A stretch of DNA of 64,000 nt, from assembly GCF_964340395.1 (NCBI RefSeq), contig NC_135551.1, positions 20,208,503-20,272,502 of the forward strand. Reading direction: 5' to 3'. This document shows, one piece after another, positions 32,301-44,300 of the stretch. The notes under the pieces are model-generated. The model was not told where the DNA came from and searched no databases. It worked only from the letters and a program-made list of their open reading frames with translations. Source of the DNA: Glandiceps talaboti. Taxonomy: Eukaryota; Hemichordata; Enteropneusta; Spengelidae. The position numbers and the translations under genes were made by a program. Position 1 is the stretch's first letter; each line of letters opens with the position of its first letter.

Positions 32301-35300
32301 CAGTCCACTTAAACCATTATTAGAATGAATAGCGGTGACAAAATTACATGTCAAAGGGACAATTATACTCGCCCCAAACTGAGCACCGCACAATGGTATA
32401 CTTTGTAGCCAACAATACGACAGCCTGACTTTCTATTTACACTGGGCTGAAGAAAGGTTTCTTTATTTATTTGCATTAATTACTGGGGCTGACTCAACTA
32501 GTAAACAACGGCAACATTTGCTCAATCCCATGGAATAATAAGGGACAACCGTCTTACAAGTGTGGGAATTCTTCAACAAGTTGCCAGTGTCTTCTTCTTG
32601 AATTATTCATAAGTAATGTCCTTCAAGACATGAATATTTCAGGATTAGTGTATCGCGTGACTTGATGCAGAAAAAAGTAATTTTAGACTTGTGACTTGAT
32701 ACACAAAAAACTAATCTAACATGTACATGTCCATGTTGCCAAGGAAGAATGCTTACTTGGTATATGAAAAGTGTGTTATCTTTCTTGTAAGTAAGAGTTT
32801 ATTCACAACTTTAGTTTAGTTATTAAAAAGGAATAAACTCAAGTAACCTTTCCTTTTTAACAGTAAGAGTTTATTCATAGCAGAACACTTGACACAAATA
32901 GTATATATATATAGATGAACTTGAGTAATTAAATCTCTGTTTGTGACAGTTTATTTATAACGTGGTAATTCACAAATGTAGGGTGGCACATACATTTGTA
33001 GTATTCGATGCTACAAATAGCATCGGATGCTTACAAATACCATCTGTAGCATCCGATGCTACAAATATATGTGCTACACCTGTAGCATTCAATGCTACAA
33101 ACAGCATCTGTAGCATCCGATGCTGCAAATATATGTGCCACATCTGTGATCTAAAACGTTTTCTGGTAGTATGATCCTATCAGAAAAGTTGGAATTTTTT
33201 TTCCATGTTGTGAGTCATCGTTTTGAGTACGTGTCACGTACTACAATTTCCAGTGTTTAACCACAAAAACCACATCAGACTTGTACAGGCATTAATTGGC
33301 ACAACATACATTGTGCTAATGGAAAAATATACAGCTTGCAAGAATGCAACGATTCTGTTGCACTGTATCAGTTCTGACGTTCAACAAAAAGATATGCAAC
33401 CTATTTATTCCCCCCGGAAGACATACTTTCACAAAAAAGTCTGTAAAACAAAACTAATGCAGTCTTGTTATGGCATTTACAACAGGAAACACTCAACATA
33501 TTTGTACCTTTGTTTATTTCAGGCTAGAATTTATCTTAGAGGCATTTTCTGTGTTGGTATTGTCAAATTACATGTATACCTTTTTTTGAAAATTTAATGA
33601 CTTTTAAAACTAACTTTGCTTAGAATTCTATAAGTTACAAAAGGAAGGCAGTGTTAAAACACGTGTCAAATTGACTGTTAAATATCTCACATTGAAAGAC
33701 CCAGACTATGTATTTGTATTGTCAATTTAAAAATGAAAAAAGTGCATATTAATAATGTTATTTACATATCAGATATCAATTTGTTGTGTGTTTACTACTG
33801 GCGATTAAATGTATCCGAGTTCCCAAGTCATTTTATTAATAAAGTAGAAAATTCATATGGGAAGTTATAAATTTACACAACCCCCCCCCCCCCCCTTCTG
33901 TTACCGTAGAACCTAAACAAAGCAGCTGATGAGATGATGTACTATTGCATATTAATTACCTCATTTGCATATCAGAATGAAACAAGTTGTACAGCAAAGC
34001 TTCATTAATTTACATAATTCCAAATTCACTTGCATAGTTACTCCCAGAGCAGAAACCAAACACCTGTGGAATGGCATGCTTATTCAAACGAGGTCAAAGG
34101 TCAAGAGTTCGTTGGCTGCACTACATTTAAGTCTTGTGTGGTCATTGTTTATTTTACTTGATACCAAGTGTTTACTCCTTGACCAATCAAACTGTTGACC
34201 TGAACCATGGAATATACACAGTGGAAAAAAAATCCACTGTTATTTCTTAAAATAAAAACACTTATTTTCTTTCTCAGCTATAAAATTGCAAATAAAGAGT
34301 ACCTGCTCTCTACAAAAACTGTGTAATGTGCCAGTTTATCTCTTTTCTTGGCATAAGTTACTTATAGTATAAATGTAAAACCAACAGTTGTAAAATAAAA
34401 ATAGGCAAGTTTGTAATTTGTATGCGTTTCTTACGTAGACATAAAAATGAAGTCTTAAGTAAGGTCAGTTAAAAAGGAAACACATGTTTTTGTGGCGTTA
34501 AAGTTATTTAACATAAAATTAAATTACTCTCAGTTAAAATGACACCTAGCCATTTGTATTTCTTCCTTTAATATATCTGTACTATCTTTATGATACAATA
34601 TAAAAATATACACATTTATGTATATAGTCACAGCTTTAAATAAACAAGTGTATAGTACCCAGTTAAAAAAATATACCTCTGTCAGTTCAGTTAGTCCTAA
34701 AGTTAATATACAATTGAAGCACCCAAAGTAAAAAGAATACTTAGAAATCTATATAGCTTCCTCCAACTACATGTACATGTAGGCTAGTTCCTGATGGACT
34801 GTATTCCGCACTACGTTAACTTCACACTTGTACCGTCTAGTTAAGCCTGTGACTCAAGCGTTAAAGGCCCGTATCGAGTATAAAAGGAGGATTACAGTAG
34901 GGACGCTCATTTATGCAAAGCCTCTCGTATGCCTAACATCGCCTGGGTGCTCCAAGAAAACTGTCAAAATCACGGCTATTTCCCGAGCATTTACTCTAAA
35001 TGTATCCCAAAATGAATTATAAATATGTAGAAGAGGTGCCTGTGTGAATTGTTTTGTAAATTATGATGATCTGGGAGCGAAATTTGATGTATGTTGTCAT
35101 GTGGTATGTGGCGAAATGTTAGGTTAGAAGCGTCCAAACAGCTGTCACTCAAATACTGTGTAAACGTTTGCGTAACTCCCTGGGGGGTTGGTAGTATCTC
35201 GATAATCAATTCGCTAGATTATTTACCTCTACCTACCATAATAACATAACGGTAATGATCAAATCAGAAGTACGGTCCGGCGACAAGGCAAAAGTATACA

Positions 35301-38300
35301 GTGGTAGAAATGTGACTATTTTGTGTTTGTTTGTGTGTGTGTGTGATTGTCTTTCTGTTTGGGTTTTATTTTTTGGTAATGGGAGTACCATTTACACATA
35401 CAGTAGAAAACCAATTAGAAAGGTGTTTTGATCTCAAATTCGAATAAAATTGCTAACAAATGACAACACCGACATACGCAAAACATGAACGTGTAGTTTA
35501 GGTAAGGTACACTCTTTTTGGAGGATGTGGTGGCCCTGAAAAGGGCCGTTTGGTTTGTGGCTTTTCAGCCGTTCGGTTAGACCGAGCTTACGCCCAGCTA
35601 TGACCTCTGTACGGCACACCGGGTAAATTTGGATAAACTCGGAGACCGTACCTGCGAAGTGACGCATTTAGGCATCACTTCCCTACGACTGATGGCAACA
35701 TCATCAGCCTGCATTAGTTGCTGCTTCCTATGTAAGTAGCGTGGATCGTTCCACGCATTTCTTCGGTCGAGCATATTGCAATACTTTCGGTAGAGCCGAT
35801 GGCGAACCAAAACATTTTCGTCACAAGGTTCCTGGCCCATACCAAGCCAGTCTTGTCGGTATGTTGTGACACACGGGTAGCAAAGGCAGTGCGGACATTC
35901 GTTTTGATGCAAAGCAATGTCGTTTTTTTTAAAGAAGTAAATTTTGGGGTTTTTTCCGCCCATTATCTGCGTATTATTTTGAATTGATTACATGTAACAA
36001 AGCATTCTTTTTCACCATGTCGTTGGAAGTGGCAGTATGTCTATCATCTCAATCTAAACTGAGCATGACGTCAACCCGACTTTCCGTGTTATGATACACA
36101 TAGTACATGGTGCATCAACAGAAAATAATGTAACGCGTCTGGACAAAAATATACAAGGAAAGAAGGCAGAATACTATTCAAAATGGTGCCGAAACAGATT
36201 TTTTGGATCATGAGTTTCAATTGCAAAAGTCGTGTAGCTGTAAGTGCAATTGTCTTCGGCTCCACCCTGCCACGTACGTACATCCCCGGCGTACAGCACA
36301 CCCCGTTATATTCATACGCTGTCGTCCAAGCTCCATATTTTGATTCACTGTACAGTGGTAAAGTTATAAAATTGGCCCGTTCAACCCTTTCAGGACATTG
36401 CAATGAACGATAAACAAAACAGCGATTTACTTCAGACAGTTCCTTTGCCATCGCTAGTGCATTGTTGTGTGATACGTCAACACAGCTGTCTCCCCGGTAC
36501 ATTTGTATTCCGATCTTTGAACAAACATACAAAAGGTTCTTTTTCGTGAAATTCATTCTTTTATTTATAAAACTATATGTGTTACATAATTATGACACAT
36601 TACAATGAAACAAAATTACCACCTCTGTCGAGTCAAAAGTGTTATATGCAGTAGACAACTGCCATCCATTGTCTATGGTATAATACACACACTGCACAGT
36701 CGCTGTATACTGTGTCGGCCGAACTTTCAAGCTCAATGTGTATATGGCCGTTTCGTTGCGAGCCTGTACATAATACAGTTCGAGTATCACAACGACTAGC
36801 AACGCAGTGAAATGATTCCGATGTCCGTTGTTACTATAAATGATTTTGGTTCAGGCAGAAACAGTGTCTGTCATAACAGGATTAGTAAATGTTTGATCGT
36901 TGTCATTGATATGTGGACACGGTGACGTGAGTGTTAATCCGCTCAGATAAGACGCTGTGTACTGGGTGGAGTAGTCCCTAATGCGGTGACCCGGGATTGA
37001 AATACGGGCCTTTAAACACAACTGCCCTATATAAAGAGGATTATGGCTAATCTATGCAAATGCAGGAAATTCAAACTGCTGTACAGAGCACTAGCTTCTT
37101 GGTCTTTTTTTCAGCATTTTTTCTGTACTCCGAGAAACACACAGGTCATGAATCATGTACATTGTTTGTGAATGTCGTCGGATGGTAACTTGATACACTA
37201 ATTAGTTGAAAATCAATCAGTTTGTATCATAGAATGTATAAAAACCTTTCAAAATGAGACAAATTCTCCTGCAAACAGCTGTTTAGATTGTGTGTTACTC
37301 AGGATTATTCAAATATGCAACATTTGCATGTGAACAACCCCGATAGGGAATGTTTATATTTTGGTGATTACTACACTCCTGCCAGTGAGTCACCACGATA
37401 CTCCGCCTCCAAAACATACAGTCAGTCATATGCAAAATAGGGTGCCTGGCACCAGGCAGTTATGGTTCAACACCATGGTGAACGAAGCACAAGTGGTGCA
37501 TGTCAGTAATAATCATCACAAATTGATTTGGCTGTCCTCATCTCTCATTAATATTCATTTGATACAGCTGTTTTGACTATATTGTATGTCCAGTGTCCAA
37601 CCAGGACTCCACCTCCAGTCTGTTTAAACTAAAGTCACACAGGGAGGCAACGACATCATCATGTTTATATGAACACTGTAGGTGGGAGCACAGAAATCTG
37701 TGCGAGAGTCACAGCCTTGACTAGCCGGTGTAAGTGTAAAGTTAACGTAGTACTGAATATGGTCCGTCAGGAACTAGACTACACCCACTTATGGTAGTAT
37801 ATTTAAAGTACAGGCAAATGTGTATCTGTTTCTTATCAGCAAGTAAAAATGAACTCTGAAGTACCTAGTTAAAAAAACACACTTAAGCAATTCTTTCCTT
37901 GGTCCATAACATTAAGTTGAAGTACTCTTAGCTCAGTGAAAAGCACACTTATACTGTAACTTAGTCGTTGACAATTTTCTTAACCAATTTACACAATGTA
38001 AATGGGAGTCAGGTCATGTGGGATTTTGACTGGTGTCTCCCATTCACGATACGCATCAAACATTCACACAGTTGATTTTGACAATTTCCTTTCCTGTATA
38101 AATGATTAAATCATCAACTTTTTAAAGCTACAGAGGCTGCAATAAACATAAGTAACGAAAGGTGAATAACTTTCAAAATTATACTCTTGTATAAAATGTA
38201 TACTAGTTTCAAAAGGTCTAAACATGTTCATCAGGTCGGTAAAACATAATAGTAATAATATGTTTTTGTACCACAACCAAAGGTACGTATAATTATAAAG

Positions 38301-41300
38301 TTACAACTAACAAGTAACATTTTGCTTGTTCAGGCCGCCAAGTGGTAAAGCCAGCAAATGAACAGTTTGACAAAGCATGGCGACCTGTACAGCGGAAATG
38401 ATGTTACTCGTATTAACCAGTAATAAGAACCATTGGTCATGATACAAGAATGTATTATTACTAGTTTCAAAAGTTGTTTGCAAGGTCAGCACTGGGTATC
38501 ATGTCTATATATAAGATCCTAGGCTGTCATGGTGATCAATGAGTTGAGATTTAAATTACTCATAATTAGTTTAAAATCATTTGACCTTGTTGGTATTATC
38601 TCATTAGACTGTATATAAGTAACATGGTCCAGGTGGGTTTGCTATTCATTGTACAGTCTTCATTTGTATAGTGCCAATTACTAAGTCCTAGCGTTGTGCA
38701 GTCATTTAATGTTGTCAGGTTTGCATGCAGCTGCATAGTGATTTTACACATCACGCCATGAAATATGCTGTGAGCGTCTTCATTCAAAATGACTTGAAAG
38801 TGGAACCCTGCATGTACCCCAGGAAATCAAGGCTTTTTCGTTCAATTCGTAGAGTCATGATTTTACATCTCATTCTCACCTTTATATTTATGTTCTGCCA
38901 TTGCATATATTTGCATATCTGTTGACTCCTATGAAACAATTTATGTTCATGGCAAGGATTCCACTCAACAATGAGTGAGGAGGAAGTTTCAGCTCAGTTT
39001 TCCTATAAAATTGCATGTAATATTGTATGTGTGAAATCATGAATGACTCTCCAGAATTTAATTGGAGCCCAGTGATGTATCACATCCATACATGTATGTG
39101 ACTTATATTCAAACTTGAAGGTGATGTTACACTAAACATAATTTGTATATCGGATTATATTTTTCTTGAATGAATTACTCAATTACAAGCGGCTGATATG
39201 TGCTCTTCACACTTTTGTCAGTATGTAGTCAAGCCAGATTTTCATCCATTTGACTAGATGTGGAGAGTGAGATCGAAGAGAATCAAAACCATGGATAGTT
39301 TATAGAGTACGTGGTGATTAACCTTTTGTGACAGTGTTTCATAATATACATGTACTGTCATCAAGCAATCAAGTCATTCCTATAGTATTAGTATTACCCA
39401 AGCGATGAGATCATCAGATCATCATCCCCGAACTGACCATTTCTAAATTAGCCAAATGCTGAGTTCATGTTACAGTGCAATCGGGGTTACCATGGTGTTT
39501 CACTCATGGGACACGTGGGTTACCATGGTGTTTCACTCATGGGACACGTACATTACGGGCGTGTTTTTTGCATATAGATAGACACAGTTCATCTCCAGAT
39601 TAACAGTAACAGAGGCACCACACACATACACACACATACACACATACACACACACATGCACGCACGCACACACATACACACATACACACACAGCAGGATC
39701 ATTTGCATAATCACATTGAAAAGTGATAAGCATTGCAGTGGAGTAGAAATAATGGGAATAGGAAATGATTATACTCATGTACTTAATGATTTTTATGGTT
39801 TCAACAGTTTCAAATTTCTTTCCTCCAACCATCACAATTGATGCGTCCACATCCCCCAACTGTGCTGACATTGGTATAATTGTTTATATTGCGGTTGAAG
39901 TTATCTGATTGTGTATCAGAATCACATGTCCCATAAGTGAAACACCAAGGAAGGTCTAAGAACACGCATTTAATCATGCACAAGACATTTTACATGTACA
40001 ACAAAAAAATATGGCATATAATATATACTCTGGTCTCTCTACGTTAGGATAATGCACATTTATGTCACAACAATGCACTGTCTATGTCACTGGTTCTGCT
40101 GTGTTTGAAATATGAGTCAAAACATTCAAAATAACCATTAATTTTCTTTGATATTACTGGCACTGGTATAATTATGTTATTCCCAATATTTTTCTTCATT
40201 CAACCGGAAAACACTAGCAACTCATAGTGACAAAGGCCCCCTTATGTCACTCATATTTTTCTTGGCTGAAAATAGAAAAATATTGGGAATAACATCTAAT
40301 TGCACTGTATATTAAAACTATGTAATGTAAGGATAATGTCACATTTAAATTTTGGATGCAAACTGCATGAGTATATAGCCTCAGGAATCCATGCTGCTGT
40401 TCTTTATGCTGTTAGAACAATTTAGTTGTAACACAGCATGGAATCCATGCTGTTATTCAGTATGTGGTTAGAACAGTTAAGACAGCATGGATTCTAGACC
40501 ACTAGCATTTAGCCAATTATTAAGACTTATTACAGTGACATAGCTCAGAAGCCAAATTTAGATTTTCGTGGTCGTTTTAGTTACAGATAAAGACCTGTTT
40601 TTACTCATTAAAACTTGCCCTAGTTTCAGTACACACATGCAGAACTTGCAAACCAAAGTATATTTTTACATTGATGCAATGATAAATAAAAACCCCCAAA
40701 ATAATGAAAAATTGAAAAAAATGGTGGTATGTGTTCTACTGTTGATGCACAGAGGCCTGCTGTTTTATGATGATGGCTGATTGTAATACTGCATCTCAAA
40801 GTATTATAATAACTTCCACCTTTCATCTTTCCTATTAGAAGTAGTTAACACTTTCACTCTGACTGAGGAATTAGCTGAAAGTATCACGATAGGGTGCAAT
40901 ATGATACAACTTGAAGTGTGTGAGTTGGTTTCTTTATACATATCTTTATACTTTAGTTAATGTGATACAATACCGTATATAGCAGACATTTGAATGGTTT
41001 GCATGTGTGTCGGTACTGTGATCAGTGTAGAATTCAAATGTAGGTGCATATGGAAGGAGAACAAGGTATTTTTTCATAAACTTTGGGTTCTGGAAAGTCA
41101 TTTCAAATCATGATTAAACACCACGTGAATTTCTTACGATTGTCAAGAAATACCAAAGAAATTGAACTTTTTTTTTTTTTTTTTTTTTTTTACACCTCCA
41201 TTGTTTTTGTGGTGTACTTGCCTCATATGTATTAACAAACAACAGACAGACATACATACATGTATGCATAGATGACTCTGAATATTTATGACTTTATCTG

Positions 41301-44300
41301 AAGGTAATAAGCACTTATGATTCATGAATATCCAGTGTTCATCTAATACATATGCATGCCTACAGATACCCATAAGGCAACACTGGACAGCTGCAAGAAT
41401 AATAGAGGTGAAAAAGAAATCAGTTTGGTATTTCTTGTATTTCTCGCAATCTCGTGAAATTTATGCGATGTTAAATCCTGAAATGAGCTGAGTGATTTTC
41501 GATTCCCTTTAATCTACAATGTTTGACATACACAGCAAATGCAAAACGGCTAGTGGAACCAAACACAGAGGTACCATAGAAACTAAATCAACGAAAGCCA
41601 ATTAATGTAAGAGGCTTTCCTTTTCATCAAGTAAAAAATCTCAGGGAATAAACAGTATGATTTTTGCTCTACAGTAAATAAAGTTGATTTTGATGTTCCT
41701 AAATAACCAGCACTGTTATGATATCATATCCTCTATGAATATAAAACTGAACTTTGTGTTTCAGTACATTGTGGTATGTTTGTGTCTCATTATCCGTGTA
41801 TAGAAGTTTCTAGTTTTATTTCTATTTTTAACTTGGTAGTGTTTGAGAAAAATAAAAATAGAAGACCTTGCTTGCATTGTAAGATGTAATACAATTACTT
41901 AATGCATGTTCACCTTAGTGGAATGGCTTATTCATGTACATTGTTGGTGGGGAGGGTCTATGGTTGTTGTAATAGTAGGTAAATGCATGGTTTAATTTAC
42001 CAAGGCCATTCAAGTTGCATTATACCCTGCCTGGCAAGGTCATGTTGTATTAGCTAATGGTAAATATTAGATTTCCAAAACCTCAATTGTTATTTACACC
42101 CTATGGTTTTTACATGTAGAATGCCTGTTATCAAGTGAAAAATGCAATTATTTAGTTGCTTTTGTGTGTACATGTATACTGCTTACACAGAGATGCCAAA
42201 AACAAACACACATGATAATGCAACAATATGAAACCACCGTTGAAAGTAGGTGTTGTTTTCAAATTTATCTGAAAAAGAGTCCATGTCAAACAGATGCAAA
42301 TAGAGAGATGTGAAAACGGTGTCATGTAAATAACCGAAACCGCAACTTTTCAAAAACGCACATATTTGACCTCATGAATAACCCCCATCTGGTTACGTAC
42401 TTTACACCTTGCTCTGAACATCCTGTTGTGTTTGCCATGTGCAACAGCATCATTTTCAATTATTCTTTTTCCACTGTTTCTCTGTAAATGGTCAAAAATG
42501 TTTGTTGGACTATCTTGTAAACACATGGCAACACTATTGAGTTTTGGCATTTTTATGTACACATGTAACTACCTGTACAGTTTTGGTTATGTGTGTCTGT
42601 TAAGTCGAAAATTGATAAGAAAAATTTAGTTTCATGTATGACCAACAGACATAGGTAAGTTATATGGTTACAATGATTATAGGTTCTTGAATTATAAATA
42701 TGTGCTGCACACATGTGCAAGCATGTGTGCGCATGCATGCATACATGCATGTGTGTATGAGTATGTATATTGTAACATACATGTATCGCGCAAACATAGA
42801 GTTCTAAATAAATGATCTTTAATGTGTATTCAATCAATCAACCTACATGTACATCTGTTTGTAGAGAAGTTAATTTTTATCCAAGCCAGGTACATGTAAA
42901 AGAATATTAAAGGTTATAAGCAGAGGAAATGGAAACTCAAACAAATTTATCAAATTTCTGGATAATTAGAATTATACCTAAACATTTAAGAGTGCTGACA
43001 TAAAATTATACTTGTTTTAGTTGTACAGGATGTTTGCCTATTATATATTTCCTGTATTTAGATAGTATACAGGAAACTATTTAGTCAATGACACTTCAGT
43101 GAATTGTAAAACACAAGTACCTCATTGATTTCAAACAAACCAACTGTTCAGAGTTCTACTTTCTAACGGACATTTGACCATTTACAAAATGTAATAGAAG
43201 AAAAAAAGTCTTTCTGTAAAACTAGACAAGTATCCCCGGACTGTTATTTGTCAAGAAGTCATGTACTCTTGAAGCCATACTTTCCTTTTCTACTAAGGAA
43301 ATGAGATATCATGTGTTGAGAACAAGGTCCAAGTTACATTACAACCAGCAACAGGCAGGCATTTACAAAGGTAACTTAATTGTTACAACCAGGGAAAGTA
43401 AACAACTGAATTGGATTAATTAATATTTGGCACAGCATGTTGGAAGTACTACTAGTATGGTTTGATAAGAACAGTTTTATGACCTTTTTAGATATACTGG
43501 AATACTAGGGGAACTTGAAATTCTTCTGTGAATGTGATCTCATTATGTATAGAGGCAATAAAACTGTTCTCATGGAAATGTATTTACTTGTCTCTTTTAA
43601 CTTCCAACTTGCTGTGCCAAGAGTTATAAATCCAATTCATATGTTAACTTTACTTGTTTGTCACAAGTTTAACTTGTAAATGCCTGCCTGTCATTGGTTG
43701 TAATCCAATTCATATGTTAACTTTACTTGTTTGTCACAAGTTTAACTTGTAAATGCCTGCCTGTCATTGGTTGTAATCCAATTCATATGTTTACTTTACT
43801 TGTTTATCACAAGTTTCACTTGTAAATGCCTGCCTGTCATTGGTTGTAATCCAATTCATATGTTTACTTTACTTGTTTGTCACAAGTTTCACTTGTAAAT
43901 GCTTGCCTGTCATTGGTTGTAATTCAATTCTTGTGTTTACTTTACTTGTTTGTCACAAGTTTCACTTGTAAATGCTTGCCTGTCATTGGTTGTAATCCAA
44001 TTCATATGTTAACTTTACTTGTTTGTCACAAGTTTCACTTGTAAATGCCTGCCTGTCATTGGTTGTAATCCAATTCATATGTTAACTTTACTTGTTTGTC
44101 ACGAGTTTAACTTGTAAATGCTTGCCTGTCATTGGTTGTAATCCAATTCATATGTTAACTTTACTTGTTTGTCACGAGTTTAACTTGTAAATGCTTGCCT
44201 GTCATTGGTTGTAATCCAATTCATATGTTAACTTTACTTGTTTGTCACGAGTTTAACTTGTAAATGCTTGCCTGTCATTGGTTGTAATCCAATTCATATG

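Larger units (their letters stand above)
34861..37015. mobile_element. 2.15-kb TTAA-flanked transposon carrying two minus-strand coding regions
   Basis: TTAA at 34861-34864 and 37012-37015 bound a 2147-bp segment whose ends are a perfect inverted repeat, AGGCCCGTAT and ATACGGGCCT. The right terminal block (GGGATTGAAATACGGGCCT) is shared with the MITEs at 27.3 and 28.4 kb, so those look like deletion derivatives. TTAA duplications occur in piggyBac and Kolobok superfamilies. The two coding-like regions inside do not look like a DDD/DDE transposase to me. Confidence 0.7.
34780..37781. mobile_element. Outer TIR element, interrupted by a second element
   Basis: The left end (34780-34860, TAGGCTAGTTCCTGATGGAC, then ACTACGTTAACTTCACACTT) is the reverse complement, at roughly 80% identity over about 77 bp, of the right end (37700-37781, ending GTCAGGAACTAGACTA). 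The right part also carries the internal CATATAAACATGATGAT and AGACTGGAGGTGGAGT blocks of the MITEs at 24.6 and 52.1 kb. A 2.15-kb element is inserted just inside the left end. I find no target duplication outside, so pairing of the two ends is not proven. Confidence 0.6.

Noticed and set aside
33223-33597. 124-codon plus-strand open frame in the EVA1C intron
   Set aside because: No recognisable domain or splice context, and no similarity to the flanking gene. Likely chance in AT-rich DNA.
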